Assembly (NCBI GenBank): GCA_010157825.1
Contig: VFSE01000072.1
Coordinates: forward strand, 248,001-312,000
Direction: 5' to 3'
DNA length: 64,000 nt
Source: Vickermania ingenoplastis
Lineage: Eukaryota > Euglenozoa > Kinetoplastea > Trypanosomatida > Trypanosomatidae
Below, one piece after another: positions 53,870 through 63,959 of this stretch. Position 1 is the first letter of the stretch. Every line of letters begins with the position of its first letter. The notes under the pieces are model-generated. The model did no database searches. It was not told where the DNA came from and saw only the letters and a list, made by a program, of their open reading frames with translations. Both the position numbers and the translations under genes were made by a program.

Positions 53870-56690
53870 TCACACCCGCAGCCCCTGCGGCCTCGTAAGA
53901 AGGGTGGCGAGCCCAATGACTCGGACGGGGTCCGTTGTTTGTTGTGAGTTGTACAGCCGCTGTGCCCTGGAGGCAGAGCTGCCCTTGGACTGCTTCGGAA
54001 AGCTGCACATGGTGGCCCCGGGGCGCGGCTCGAAGCCGGACATGAGGCACTCGCTCATGGAGATCCACAAGGGGGTGGGTCGCTTCAGCGAGGCAAGGTA
54101 CTCCTGCCTGTAGTTTCCGAGCACGGGCCTCCACTTACCGTCCAGCATAAAGTGCACGTTCTTGCTGGATTTGGGGAACATGGAGAGGATCGTCTCGTTG
54201 CTAGGGAAGTCGTCGATGTTGTAGAAGCCGTCGGCCACCTCGTCGCCGTGGGCACCAGAATCCACGGCGTCGGGGCCGACGACGGCGAACTTCTTCTTTT
54301 GCTTGGGGAGTATGTTGACGCCCATCTTGTGCGCCATGACCTCTGTCAGCCACAACGGGCTAGAGAACTTGTACTTGAGCGACTGGGAGCGCAGAATGGT
54401 CTCGTCCCGGCGACCCATCAGCCGGCCATTGAAGATGGCGATCGGCCGCACGGCGGGGAAGGCGAGATGGGGTTTGGTGGTACAGCATGCGTTGTAGTAC
54501 CGCCGCATGGTCACATCCTCAGCAAAGAAGCAGCGGACTTTTGTTTTCCACAGCCGTTCCGTCCGGACAAATCGGAGGCCGGACGGAAGCGTGTCGTTGT
54601 CTTCAGCCTTTCGACGAGGGCCCCTCTGCTTGGACACCCCGAGCTTGATCGCCTTCGCCTCCTCGGCTAGGAATTTTGCCGCGGCCGCCTCCACGTACTC
54701 ACGCCCGAACGGCTTCAAGCGCTTCGCCGAGGCGTAGAGCGACGCACCGAGCTTTGGGTACTGCAGCGCGAAGTCCAGGATATTCACAAAGAAGTAGGGG
54801 AACTTGCGGTCCTCGATGGCAGCCATGTGCTTCACCAGTACCCTGGAGCGGGAGGCCTCCCAGCCATTGACCCCAAAGAGAAAAAAAAGATCGCAGTGGA
54901 AGGCATCAGGGTGGCGGTGGCGCAGCAGACCCAGCAGCAGACGTATGCAAGGCGGAGGCAGGCTGGAGAGAGGAACAACGAGCCCGGACATGTCGGACGC
55001 CAAGACTCCCTCCTTTGCTCGCTTCTTGTTGAGCTCCAGGTTGAGGTACTTGAGCTGTTTCTCGCCAATCCAAAACGGAGAGGTGTAGCCGCGGAGTAAG
55101 CCTACGGCGAGCAGCATATCGTGTGCCGGCTGTGGAAAGCGCTTCCCTGTTATAGAGTTGATGGCGACCCCACGCTGAGGCTCCCCCTTGTACGGGTCGA
55201 AGAGCTGCGTTGCGTTGTACACCTCCACGGCGCTTTCCTTGCGGATATCCAGAACATCCTCGGGTCGATATTGTAGTTTCATGGCCTCGGCAATCTCCGT
55301 GTCTACGTAGAGAGCCCGGTCTTCGTCCTGTGGGTTCAGCCGGCGGATGAGCCGGGCAGCGCTCACGACCTTCCACTTGCGGCGCTCGGAGAGGATGCCA
55401 ACGCCCGTACCGAAGAACGGAGGGTGTTCATCTAAGATCTGGGTCTGCTGCGCCTTGGGCAGGGAGAGCAGGGGAACCACAAAGGAGACGGCTAAGTGAA
55501 TGATCGTGGGCTTCTCGCCCGGCATCACGACGGTATTTCCTGTCCGCATCGCCTGCGCTCGGGTGATCCAGAACATGCTGTTGGACTCCATCTCCGCCGC
55601 TGCAGCCCGCAGACGATCCTGCACGGCCTGCTTGAATCGTGCGTGATTCACAGAAGAGAACATGGTGGACTGTGCGATCTTTCGGGTCCGCGTCGTTGCC
55701 CGCTTTGATCGGGGTGAGACAAGGGGTGGTGGCGGGGCAGCGGCAGGAGGAGCGGCAGGAGTGACGGGGGCGGGGGCGATGGAGGGGGAGGGGGAGGGGG
55801 AAGGGGAGGAGGTCTCTCGGGTCATAGCCGCACGTGCTGCCGGCGCCGTCGGTAAGGCGCTGCGGCTGGAACTTGTGGACGGCACCCACCACGGTTTCTC
55901 CTCGTCTACTGCCACGGCGTCCGTGACTGCCTTCACCGACTCTCTCTCTAGGCGAGAGGGACGGCGCCGCCGGCGCGTGGGTTCCGATGCCTCGGTGTCT
56001 GCCGGCTTCCCAGGCGTAGCCCACGGCTCTGAGGTCTTACTGTCTAGCTTGGGGGCGAGCGACTCGGCGGAGTCGCGCGCCGTGTGAAACCGCAGCGGGT
56101 CTGCGAAGCCGGCGGTGAGGTCCTCGTCCGGCAGGTCCTGTACAACCGACAGCGCCTCCTCCAGTTCCAGCCACGGCGACGATGGTACGGCATCCTGTGC
56201 TCCGGCTTCACCATTGTTGCGGAGGGATTCCTCGGGGGCGGCCTTCCTCTTGTTCCTTCTTCTACTGCTTCGTTCCTTGGTAAAGCGCACGGCTGTGGGA
56301 AACCGTGCCTGTCCCACCGCAGTGCTACGCGATGGGCCTGCCTCTCTGCGCTCTGCGGACGTGGTGCCTGCACGCCGGGCCACCCTCCGGAGCCCACCTG
56401 CTGCGGCCGTTGACTCGACGCTTCTCCCTCGCGGCGACGCCGTACGCTGAGTAACGGCGGAGGTCCGGCGTCTAGATGGGGGGAGAGCTCGCTACAGCGG
56501 CGTCAGCCACATTTTCGCCGCGGGGAGTCCGAGATGGCCGCGAGTGGGTCGTGCTGGCTGCGGGCACTGCGGGAAAGAGTTTGTGGCGCCGCGACGCCGC
56601 AGCAGTCGTCATACGCGTCCGTGTGGTGATGGGCGGTAGTCTTGCGGCTGCAAGAAACGGACCCAGGCAGCGAAACAAGCCCCGCTGCAT
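53870..56690 (-). CDS. Probable mitochondrial repeat protein with N-terminal frameshift
   Basis: The main frame (53870-56491) has no ATG until 55825, 187 codons into sequence that looks coding. A second frame starts at ATG 56690, 27 nt after a candidate acceptor (AG at 56718-56719), with MQRGLFRCLGPFLAAARLPP, a good mitochondrial presequence, and runs to 56472. The two frames overlap only between about 56475 and 56491, where the plus strand has six Gs (56478-56483); one base too many there explains the break, by sequencing error or true mutation. The body contains at least four copies of a motif with a hydrophobic-aromatic core: MFWITRAQAMRTG, SPFWIGEKQLKYL, SPLWLTEVMAHKMG and TPLWISMSECLMSG, the first, third and fourth followed within about 10 residues by P-x-(E/Q/G). 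I do not recognise the family. A role in mitochondrial RNA or ribosome biology is a guess. Confidence 0.75.
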
Positions 56691-57425
56691 CCTTCCGCTA
56701 CACGGGATTTAAACTATCTATAATGCAGTAATTATATGGAGGGGGGGGGATCTGACAACGGGGGTATATGGGTGAGTTGCTGCCCTTCGTGATCGCCCCT
56801 CTATGAATGAATTGATACGGTATATTGTTGCTGGGGTTCCCTCCTCAGCAAGGCCAGCTCTGTTAGGGTTGCCGTTTGATTTTGTTTTGTTTTGTTTCGT
56901 TTCGTTTAGATATGTAGATGATGAGAAACGGTGCCTTGTGCTCCTTATTGTTAGTGCTTTACTGAAGGATTCACCTACCCAACTCGAGAGAACCAACCCC
57001 CCCCTTTTGCGTTCAACAACTTCTATGTTTTTCTGTTATCGTTGCGTGTACCTCCCCCCACTGACTGTGTCAGCTACGTGCCGTACCCCAGTAGAAGAGA
57101 TGTGTTCCTATTTTGCAACAAATGCAATCATAATAACAAGAATAATAATAATATCCGTACATAAGAAAGAGAGAGAGAGAGTGAGAGATTTAAGAGGAAG
57201 CCAAACAAATGAAGGGGATGCATAACAAGAGGGGGGTTGGATAGGCTCCATGGGTCGTGTTGTCTCACTGCTGAATCGAATGAGTGATTTGTCTATTCTA
57301 GTTTTTCTTCAGACAAATCGTTGTAGAACTCGTCCCCGGATTTAGCAAAGGCACGATTCGATATTTGTATGTGATATTTGTAAGAGAAGCCTTCACACAC
57401 ATACACCTGCCGTTCTGTATTCCCT
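56691..57425 (-). other. Intergenic region
   Basis: A C8 tract (56741-56749) with ATTATAG (AG at 56718-56719) is the likely acceptor for the gene starting at 56690. (TTTTG)n-like and (GTTTC)n-like repeats lie at 56880-56907 and (AG)n at 57166-57182. The rest is the 3' flank of the glycerate kinase gene. No gene is seen. Confidence 0.45.
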
Positions 57426-59153
57426 TTAGAGAGTGCTCTGCGGGTCCTCTACGGGCCTTGCTGCGTATCTCTCGACCACCTTGGCGATGCAGGCTGCCGG
57501 GTCTCCCATCGCCTCGCCAAGAGAAAAGTAGTTGACGAGCGGCAGAATCATCAGGCGCGGCATCAAGCGGCGCACCAGTTCATCGGGGCTGAGTTGTACA
57601 ACCCGAGAGAGCGAGGGGATCAGGCAGCGCAACTTTGGCGGGGTCTCCTGGCGGAGAACTTGATGCAGCGCGTCCCACGCTGCATCATTGCTCTCGAACC
57701 CGCATCGACCGCACACAATAAGGACGTTGAGAAGGAGTCGAGGCGGCGTGGAGCTGTGCCCGGGACGCTCCAGATGCTGCTTCCAGCGCCACGCGTTGGC
57801 CTCCACTACCATCTCCAGCAGCCTTCCTACCGTCTTGTGGGAGAAGATGGACTGCTCGTCAAAGGATCCCTCACCCGTCACCAGAGTGTCCCAGTCGTCG
57901 TACAGGAGACCAGTAGGCTCCGCCCGCGTAGTTTCGTTTCGGTCCCACGGCACAGAGTCTACCGCCCGCAGGCCCTGTAGAGCTGCGACGATATCCGCCC
58001 CTGGCAGGCACGATGTTCCGAGTACGTACCGGAAGAAGCCGCTCATTCCACCAGCCGCACCGCCGCGAGGGCCGTCGAGCAACTCGCGCTCGAGTTCGAC
58101 TCGTGTATTGGGCCCTGACGGCGAGTTGTGAGCGGCAACGACGGACTCCCAGGAGGTGGACACAACCCGGCGTGCGGCGTGCCTCATGCCCTCCTCGAGC
58201 TGATCCAGGATATCGTGCTGCTCCGTGGATTTCACCTCCCCGACGGCGGCGTCCTCGGTGTCATCGACGCCATCCACGACAGGCGAGCACTTCTGGGGCC
58301 CAAACGTGTACGTTGCCCCTTGAGGGCCTACCAGCGGGTTCTCAACATCGCAGATCAGAAACATCTTCTCCACGTAGCACCCGATACCCTCAGCGCTCTG
58401 ACGCCGGTCGGCGCCACCCTTGAAGCCGAAGAGACGGCGCAGTCGATCCGTGAGCTCCACGTGATGGAGTTGTGGGAGGTGCCTTCCACGAAACGCTCCC
58501 TTCAAGCGATTTACCGCCTTGGACTCGGGATCCTCAAGAAAAATATCCAGGCCCAGGGCCTGCAGCGCCCCCAGTCCCCCGTCATTTGTGGCGCTCCCAC
58601 CAATCCCCAGCAGCACCGTCACGCCAGCAGCGGTAGGGAGAAGCGTTGAGCCGCTCGTGGCCAACGACTCTCGTTCCAGCGCCGCACTCACGTACTCGAC
58701 CGCGAACTGAATGATCTCGCCGACGCCGTAGGACGTCGCCTCCCACGGCGACCGCTGTGCCGCCGACGGGACGCGGGCCAGCCCTGCCGCCTCGGCCATC
58801 TCCACCACAACAACCCGCTGGCGTAGATCACAGGCGAAATACACTGGGGTTGTCACAGGCTTCCCGAGCGGCCCGGTGATGGTGTAGCTGAGTGGGATTC
58901 GCACACGCCGCAGCTGAATGGGAAGCTGCTGCTGCTCATCGTTTAGGGCGGCGGTTCTGCGGGAGGTGAGGCACTCGATCAGCCCGTCACCGCCGTCACT
59001 CATGGGGCAGTGCATGAAGGCGAGCAGGGGACCGGAGGTGGAGTGGCTGGACTGCAGCCGAGCCAGCCGAAGGCCGCGCTCAGCGGCTTCGCCGACCTTG
59101 TGGGAAGCGATAGTGCCCTTGAAGGAGTCGCAGGCCAGTAGTACGCGGAGCAT
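57426..59153 (-). CDS. Glycerate 2-kinase (GarK/GlxK type)
   Basis: The 575-residue enzyme phosphorylates D-glycerate to 2-phosphoglycerate, feeding serine or sugar breakdown products into glycolysis. Class markers are MLRVLLACDSFKGTIAS at the start, CPMSDGGDGLIE, LLGIGGSATNDGGLGALQALG, NPLVGPQGATYTFGPQK, GGAAGGMSGFFRYVLG and DTLVTGEGSFDEQSIFSHKT, all typical of the bacterial type rather than of the GLYCTK (MOFRL) type. It is about 200 residues longer than bacterial GarK because of Ser/Glu-rich inserts in mid-sequence. It ends in STL; this is not a consensus peroxisomal signal (usually SKL-like), so glycosomal import is unclear. The frame opens at GTG upstream, but the ATG at 59153 matches the family start exactly. 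A bacterial origin is possible; codon use is like its neighbours. Confidence 0.92.
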   Translation of the reverse strand: MLRVLLACDSFKGTIASHKVGEAAERGLRLARLQSSHSTSGPLLAFMHCPMSDGGDGLIECLTSRRTAALNDEQQQLPIQLRRVRIPLSYTITGPLGKPVTTPVYFACDLRQRVVVVEMAEAAGLARVPSAAQRSPWEATSYGVGEIIQFAVEYVSAALERESLATSGSTLLPTAAGVTVLLGIGGSATNDGGLGALQALGLDIFLEDPESKAVNRLKGAFRGRHLPQLHHVELTDRLRRLFGFKGGADRRQSAEGIGCYVEKMFLICDVENPLVGPQGATYTFGPQKCSPVVDGVDDTEDAAVGEVKSTEQHDILDQLEEGMRHAARRVVSTSWESVVAAHNSPSGPNTRVELERELLDGPRGGAAGGMSGFFRYVLGTSCLPGADIVAALQGLRAVDSVPWDRNETTRAEPTGLLYDDWDTLVTGEGSFDEQSIFSHKTVGRLLEMVVEANAWRWKQHLERPGHSSTPPRLLLNVLIVCGRCGFESNDAAWDALHQVLRQETPPKLRCLIPSLSRVVQLSPDELVRRLMPRLMILPLVNYFSLGEAMGDPAACIAKVVERYAARPVEDPQSTL

Positions 59154-59584
59154 GTGTCTAAGGCGGTCTATGCAGGCAGTTGTCACTCACCTTCAAACGA
59201 TTTTTTTTTTTTAAGAGGAGGGGAAGTTGGGAGGAAGGAGAGAGATACGTAGAAGAAGAAAAACAAAAGGGAAGAAGATTATACATATTATTTTTCTTTA
59301 AACAACAACACATCAAAAAAGGCAGAGATTCAGCGACGACGGGTCGCCTTAACCCACCTATTGGCAAAGAAAACGTGTGCTGGTCTAACTCTGCGGGGGC
59401 TAGCCCGCCCCGTGCTGGAACACGGAGACAGACCAATATATAGTTATATATAATACCAAAAAAAAAAAGTAACACAGTGGTTAACTTATTTTTTTTATTA
59501 TTTTTTTTTCTTATCATCATCCCTTAGATGTGTTTATTTCTTCCGTTTGTGGGACTGAGCAGGACTGCGCAGCCGACTCCACCT
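59154..59584 (-). other. Intergenic region
   Basis: The plus-strand purine block (59214-59277) gives a C/T tract in the transcript; AG at 59191-59192 is a candidate acceptor for the glycerate kinase. T runs at 59200-59212 and 59488-59510 and an A run at 59459-59468 surround it. The left end is the 3' flank of the first NDK gene. No gene is seen. Confidence 0.4.
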
Positions 59585-60040
59585 TTACTCGTAGATTTGG
59601 TTGTAGGAGTGAGAAGTGTAGTTGGTGAGCTCCTCGGGCTTAAACCAGAAGGCGATCTCGCGGTTCGCACTCTCGACAGAGTCGGAGCCGTGGCACACGT
59701 TGCGGCCGACATCGACGGCGAAGTCACCGCGGATGGTGCCGGGCAGGGAGTCAGCGGGGTTCGTGGCGCCAAGGAGGACGCGGCCGCCCTTGACGGCGTT
59801 CTTGCCCTCCCACACCATACCGACGATGGGGCCGGAGGAGAAGTACTTCACCAGATCGCCGAAGAACGGCTTGGAGGACAGGTCCTTGTAGTGGCCCTGA
59901 GCCATCTCGGTGGTGGGCTGCAGCATCTTGAGGGCAACGAGCTTGAAGCCCTTGCGCTCGAAGCGGGCGATGATCTCGCCAACGAGGCCGCGCTGGACGC
60001 CGTCGGGCTTCACAGCAATGAAGGTGCGCTCAGAGGACAT
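59585..60040 (-). CDS. NDK: Nucleoside diphosphate kinase, copy 1
   Basis: This is a complete 151-residue NDK, which transfers the terminal phosphate from ATP to other nucleoside diphosphates. [19 protein letters not shown] carries the Lys of the ATP site. The active-site His is in NVCHGSDS, and the usual Arg residues (RGDFAVD.GRN) are present. The C-terminus NQIYE is the standard end for the cytosolic hexamer type; it is often secreted in trypanosomatids. The protein is identical to the copy at 60481-60936. Within the coding region I find only two base differences: a synonymous Gln codon (CAA here, CAG there) and the stop (TAA here, TAG there). The first 26 nt upstream of the ATG are also identical. 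Confidence 0.98.
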   Translation of the reverse strand: MSSERTFIAVKPDGVQRGLVGEIIARFERKGFKLVALKMLQPTTEMAQGHYKDLSSKPFFGDLVKYFSSGPIVGMVWEGKNAVKGGRVLLGATNPADSLPGTIRGDFAVDVGRNVCHGSDSVESANREIAFWFKPEELTNYTSHSYNQIYE

Positions 60041-60420
60041 GGGAAGGAAGTGGGTGTGAGGGAAGAGAATCTATTGATTGTGTGTCATTGTTTGAGTTGT
60101 GAGGAAGAGTATAAACATAAAGATTATATAATAATAATAATAAATACAAGCAGAAGCAGCAAAAGAGAGCAAGTGGGGCACAAGGAGTGCATTGGTGTGT
60201 CCCATTCTACCACGTTCCTACCCTCCACGCACTTCCAGTTAGAAACACTGGAGGTGGAGAGAATCCCCCAGAGTGCACCTCAAGAAAGCGTTTTCTACGT
60301 TAAAGCGCCACTTTTTTTTCTTTTTAGTTTTCTTTTTTTGTTTCTGAACCACGTGTATTTGTACGAGTATAAATAGATGTATTATTATATAATGGTCGTT
60401 AAAACCCAAATATTGGATCA

Positions 60421-60456
<36 letters not shown>

Positions 60457-60480
60457 TCATAACTGCCGGTCGCCACGCAT
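60041..60480 (-). other. Spacer between the two NDK genes
   Basis: The 26 nt next to the first NDK ATG match the second copy's leader; similarity then stops. The spacer contains an A/G block (60148-60175) that could be the pyrimidine tract for copy 1, T runs at 60312-60338 and an (AT)16 run listed separately. No gene is seen. Confidence 0.5.
60423..60454. repeat. (AT)16 microsatellite
   Basis: A perfect dinucleotide run of 32 bp lies 26 bp from the stop codon of the second NDK copy, in its 3' UTR. Confidence 0.97.
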
Positions 60481-60936
60481 CTACTCGTAGATCTGGTTGT
60501 AGGAGTGAGAAGTGTAGTTGGTGAGCTCCTCGGGCTTAAACCAGAAGGCGATCTCGCGGTTCGCACTCTCGACAGAGTCGGAGCCGTGGCACACGTTGCG
60601 GCCGACATCGACGGCGAAGTCACCGCGGATGGTGCCGGGCAGGGAGTCAGCGGGGTTCGTGGCGCCAAGGAGGACGCGGCCGCCCTTGACGGCGTTCTTG
60701 CCCTCCCACACCATACCGACGATGGGGCCGGAGGAGAAGTACTTCACCAGATCGCCGAAGAACGGCTTGGAGGACAGGTCCTTGTAGTGGCCCTGAGCCA
60801 TCTCGGTGGTGGGCTGCAGCATCTTGAGGGCAACGAGCTTGAAGCCCTTGCGCTCGAAGCGGGCGATGATCTCGCCAACGAGGCCGCGCTGGACGCCGTC
60901 GGGCTTCACAGCAATGAAGGTGCGCTCAGAGGACAT
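60481..60936 (-). CDS. NDK: Nucleoside diphosphate kinase, copy 2
   Basis: The 151-residue protein is identical to copy 1 and lies 896 bp upstream of it in transcription order. An open frame extends 61 codons further with no further upstream resemblance to NDK, but [14 protein letters not shown] is the family start, so the ATG at 60936 was chosen. The acceptor is likely CACAG (AG at 60971-60972) after the long T/C tract at 61018-61052, so the two copies use different flanking splice signals and could be expressed at different levels. Near-perfect identity of coding sequence, including third positions, with unrelated flanks suggests a recent duplication or continuing gene conversion. Confidence 0.98.
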   Translation of the reverse strand: MSSERTFIAVKPDGVQRGLVGEIIARFERKGFKLVALKMLQPTTEMAQGHYKDLSSKPFFGDLVKYFSSGPIVGMVWEGKNAVKGGRVLLGATNPADSLPGTIRGDFAVDVGRNVCHGSDSVESANREIAFWFKPEELTNYTSHSYNQIYE

Positions 60937-61358
60937 GGGAAGGAAGTGGGTGTGAGGGAAGAAACTGATGCTGTGAAAGTAGCCCACACGGCAAACGATT
61001 GATGTACAATGCAACACAAAGATAAAAGAGAAAAAAAAGGGAGAAAGAGGGGAGCAAGAAGCGCTTGTGTGTTTGAAAGTGAAGGCACGTAGACGTGTGT
61101 ATGGGCTATGAACTATCAAACCGTTCGTCGGGAGAAGACAAGTACGGCAACAATAATGCGTTCGAGTTGTTGTTTTTTTTTTTTTTTCCAGATCAGTGTG
61201 TTTGTGTCTGTATCCGAGTTTGTCTGAGTGGCTTGGGAAGAGAAGGATCCGAAGGCGGCTCTATCTATTCTTCTCAACAACAAAAAAAAAAAAATCTTTG
61301 CAGTGTGAAAGACGCGCTACCGACTCGAGTATGGGGGGAGGGGGGAGGGGGGGGGGGG
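60937..61358 (-). other. Intergenic region with C-rich tract after MCM7
   Basis: The T/C tract (61018-61052) and AG at 60971-60972 serve NDK copy 2. The T run at 61171-61187 and A run at 61282-61293 on the plus strand follow. The last part is a plus-strand G6-A-G6-A-G12 tract (61333-61358) that abuts the MCM7 stop codon. No gene is seen. Confidence 0.5.
61333..61358. repeat. G6-A-G6-A-G12 tract abutting the MCM7 stop
   Basis: In the transcript the MCM7 TAA is followed at once by twelve Cs and two further C-rich blocks separated by single Ts. It resembles the two G11-A-G6 tracts elsewhere in the window. Confidence 0.93.
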
Positions 61359-63536
61359 TTAATCGTCCGAGAATTCTATCGTGGTTCCGGTAACGTTCCA
61401 TACGCCTACTTCAGAGTACGTTCTCAAGCAGCGTTGCAGCTGCGTCTCTGCGATTCCTTTGACCATCAAAGCAGGACGGACCTCTGAGAGTTCCACGCTG
61501 CGCCGGCGTCGCGCAATATCTTTGATAATAGAGAAGATGGAAGCATCCGAGGTCGTGACGAAATTTCTGTTATCAGAGACGGCGCGGTCTTGCAGTGAAG
61601 CTTTGCTGCAGTCCAGCAATCTCCCCGCTTCTCGAACATCCACTTCCAACACTCGATCAGAAAATCGAAGCCGGGCGCAGGCCTGAGACAGTCGGATCAA
61701 GCTAAGCAACGAGCGCGCCGTCACCACATTGCTGTGCCTCGCGCTTTGAGCCCTCATCTCGCAGTAGATGTCGCTGATGGCTTTGCCCGCCGCGGGGTTG
61801 ATGGTGGGATCGAGCTTTCGTACTTCTCCAATGTAGGCCCGAAGAAAATCTCTGTCGTAGTACTCGCTCGACGTTCCTTGAAGCCCGCCATTGGTCATTT
61901 CGCCTGGTGCAACACCGTGTAAATGAACGTGGGTGACGTGCATGGATAACTCGGCATCTCGGTCTCGATTCGACTCATCCAGAAGCAACCAGAGCAAGTC
62001 GAACCGCGAGAGCAGGGCAGGGGGGAGATTGACATTCTCCGTAGGCGTAGCGTTGCGGCGCCATCGGCCGAACTTCGGATTTGCCGCCGCTAAGACTGAG
62101 GTCCGGGCGTTGAGCGACGTAATAATCCCAGCCTTGGCAATAGACACCATCTGCTGCTCCATCACCTCGTGTAGCGCCGTGCGATCTGTGTCGTCCATCT
62201 TGTCAAACTCGTCAATGCAGCAGATGCCTCGATCGGAGAGAACGAGGGCGCCGCCTTCCAGCATAACCTCCCCTGTGTGTGTATCGCGAGTGACGGCAGC
62301 GGTAAGGCCAACACCAGAGCTTCCTTTACCAGTGGTGAAGACAGAGCGTGGAGCAACGGACGCAATCCACTTGAGTAGCTGACTCTTGGCTACACCAGGA
62401 TCACCCATAAACAATATGTTCAGGTCACTTCTAATTTTTATTCCATTGCTGATAGAGCTTCCTCCCACCAGCTGGCACAGAAGCGCCTTCTTCACGTCTT
62501 CCATCCCCCATATCTCTGGTGCGATACTACGCGTTAACTTCTCCATCACCGTGTCGTGATCCGGATACTCTCGTATAGCTTCGATTTGTGCCTTCAAGTC
62601 ATCTGCCGATTCTTGATAGCTGCGCTTTTCTAGATCAATGTGAACTGCCTTATAGATAGTTTTTACCATGGTTGAGGCCTTAAATGCTTCATGGCCCTGT
62701 CCTGTCGACGGATCAGGCGTGTAAACGCCCGTGATGCGTACTACCTGGCCAGGGGAGGCAATTCTAGTTTGTTCTCCTTCGCAAACCACACGAATCGTTC
62801 GAGGAATCGCACCTCGCGGAACGTCCTGCGGTAGTTCTTGCACCCGCAGCTCTTGATACTTTACAAACTTGCTTGCTTTGTACTGAGGCAGTAGCCGCCC
62901 CACAGCATTATTCAGCGTGCACTGCGAAGACTGGCATATTTGTAGAGGAGTCAGCCGATCCCCTATTACTTGCTGAAAAGTTGTTGCAGCACAAACTTCA
63001 CAGACGGAAACAAGCATGGAAAGTTTTGGCTTAATAGCAGTGGCTGCGATGCAAATACCGCGCAGAATCGTTAGGGTTCCAATAAGCTCACCCTTGAGAG
63101 CCCGGAGGGGTATCTGAGTTGTAGCAGACTGGATGGGTACAATATCCAATTCGTACCGCCGCGAGAGTAGAGGAGGAATACGTTCTCCTGTGGTGCGGGC
63201 CTCCATCACTAGTTGGTCCACGAGGTCTTCAACAATATGGGTTGCGGGTATTAGGTTATCGATCACTAGTTGGAGCTCTTCCATGTACCCCAAAACATTC
63301 ATTTGAATCCGCTGCGCCAGATGCAGTTGTCCAAATGCCACTATATCATCCAGCTCCACAACAAAGGACTTCCGGATACGATTAGCAACGTCTGAGCACA
63401 TTTGAGCGTACTTCTTTGTACCTGATGCATCTTCGAACTGCTCAAAAAACTGCTGACATAGGTCCCGATCGGCTATATAATTAGGATATTTGGACGTTGC
63501 AGCAGCTGCAAAGGGGTTCTGCTTCTGGTCATCCAT
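61359..63536 (-). CDS. MCM7: MCM7, replicative helicase subunit
   Basis: The 725-residue protein has the complete MCM layout. An N-terminal helical domain (NPFAAAA...DLCQQFFEQFED, VELDDIVAFGQLHLAQRI) fits MCM7 best, as does the later HVTHVHLHG. The zinc finger is CEVC then CQSSQC. The AAA+ core has Walker A GDPGVAKS (about 378-385), Walker B CCIDEFDKM (about 438-446), sensor 1 AAANPKFGRW and the arginine finger SRFDLLWLLLD. A winged-helix end follows (IEFSDD at the end). MCM7 forms part of the MCM2-7 ring that unwinds DNA at forks. The frame opens 91 codons earlier at a TTG through hydrophobic sequence encoded by the pyrimidine tract itself; the acceptor (AG at 63579-63580, or at 63548-63549) lies after that, so the ATG at 63536 is the start. 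Confidence 0.96.
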   Translation of the reverse strand: MDDQKQNPFAAAATSKYPNYIADRDLCQQFFEQFEDASGTKKYAQMCSDVANRIRKSFVVELDDIVAFGQLHLAQRIQMNVLGYMEELQLVIDNLIPATHIVEDLVDQLVMEARTTGERIPPLLSRRYELDIVPIQSATTQIPLRALKGELIGTLTILRGICIAATAIKPKLSMLVSVCEVCAATTFQQVIGDRLTPLQICQSSQCTLNNAVGRLLPQYKASKFVKYQELRVQELPQDVPRGAIPRTIRVVCEGEQTRIASPGQVVRITGVYTPDPSTGQGHEAFKASTMVKTIYKAVHIDLEKRSYQESADDLKAQIEAIREYPDHDTVMEKLTRSIAPEIWGMEDVKKALLCQLVGGSSISNGIKIRSDLNILFMGDPGVAKSQLLKWIASVAPRSVFTTGKGSSGVGLTAAVTRDTHTGEVMLEGGALVLSDRGICCIDEFDKMDDTDRTALHEVMEQQMVSIAKAGIITSLNARTSVLAAANPKFGRWRRNATPTENVNLPPALLSRFDLLWLLLDESNRDRDAELSMHVTHVHLHGVAPGEMTNGGLQGTSSEYYDRDFLRAYIGEVRKLDPTINPAAGKAISDIYCEMRAQSARHSNVVTARSLLSLIRLSQACARLRFSDRVLEVDVREAGRLLDCSKASLQDRAVSDNRNFVTTSDASIFSIIKDIARRRRSVELSEVRPALMVKGIAETQLQRCLRTYSEVGVWNVTGTTIEFSDD

Positions 63537-63959
63537 TTCTCGCCGCACTAATGGAGAAAAGCATGCACCCTCAGTAGCCTTTAGCGGTGAGTCATTCAAA
63601 AGAAACAGGCACAACAAAAAAAAAGAAGAAGAAATGATAATAGTAAGAGCAAACCAATAGAACATCAACGGTAGAGTAGTTACGATAAGAGGGGGGGGGA
63701 AGGGGTAGAGGGAATGTGCTCCCACGAAAAATGCGACAAGTTCTATTAACGCTGCTAATCGAGGGTGCTGTTCAAATATGATTTCTGCGTTCGAAGTCCG
63801 TAGAAACAAACCTCCTGAGCAGCGATATTATCATATATACAGACAGAGCTAGAAAGGTGTGTGTATCAATAGCTTCTTATTGGTAGCGAGAAGAAGCTTA
63901 GTTTATGAGGTCCCGGTCCGATGTCAGTAGAGGGAATAGACACACACATGGTCGGTGTG
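63537..63959 (-). other. Intergenic region with MCM7 splice signals
   Basis: The transcript has a strong T/C tract (63613-63633) and CTAAAG (AG at 63579-63580), then a second tract CTTTTCTCC with ATTAG (AG at 63548-63549). If the first acceptor is used, the leader holds a short upstream ATG frame overlapping the MCM7 ATG. A G run lies at 63692-63699. The remainder is a plausible 3' flank for the gene to the right. Confidence 0.45.

Noticed and set aside
63537-63809. N-terminal hydrophobic extension of MCM7
   Set aside because: There is an in-frame ATG at 63665, but the residues (SSSFFLLCLFLL) are encoded by the polypyrimidine tract and lie upstream of the splice acceptors. MCM7 has no membrane segment.
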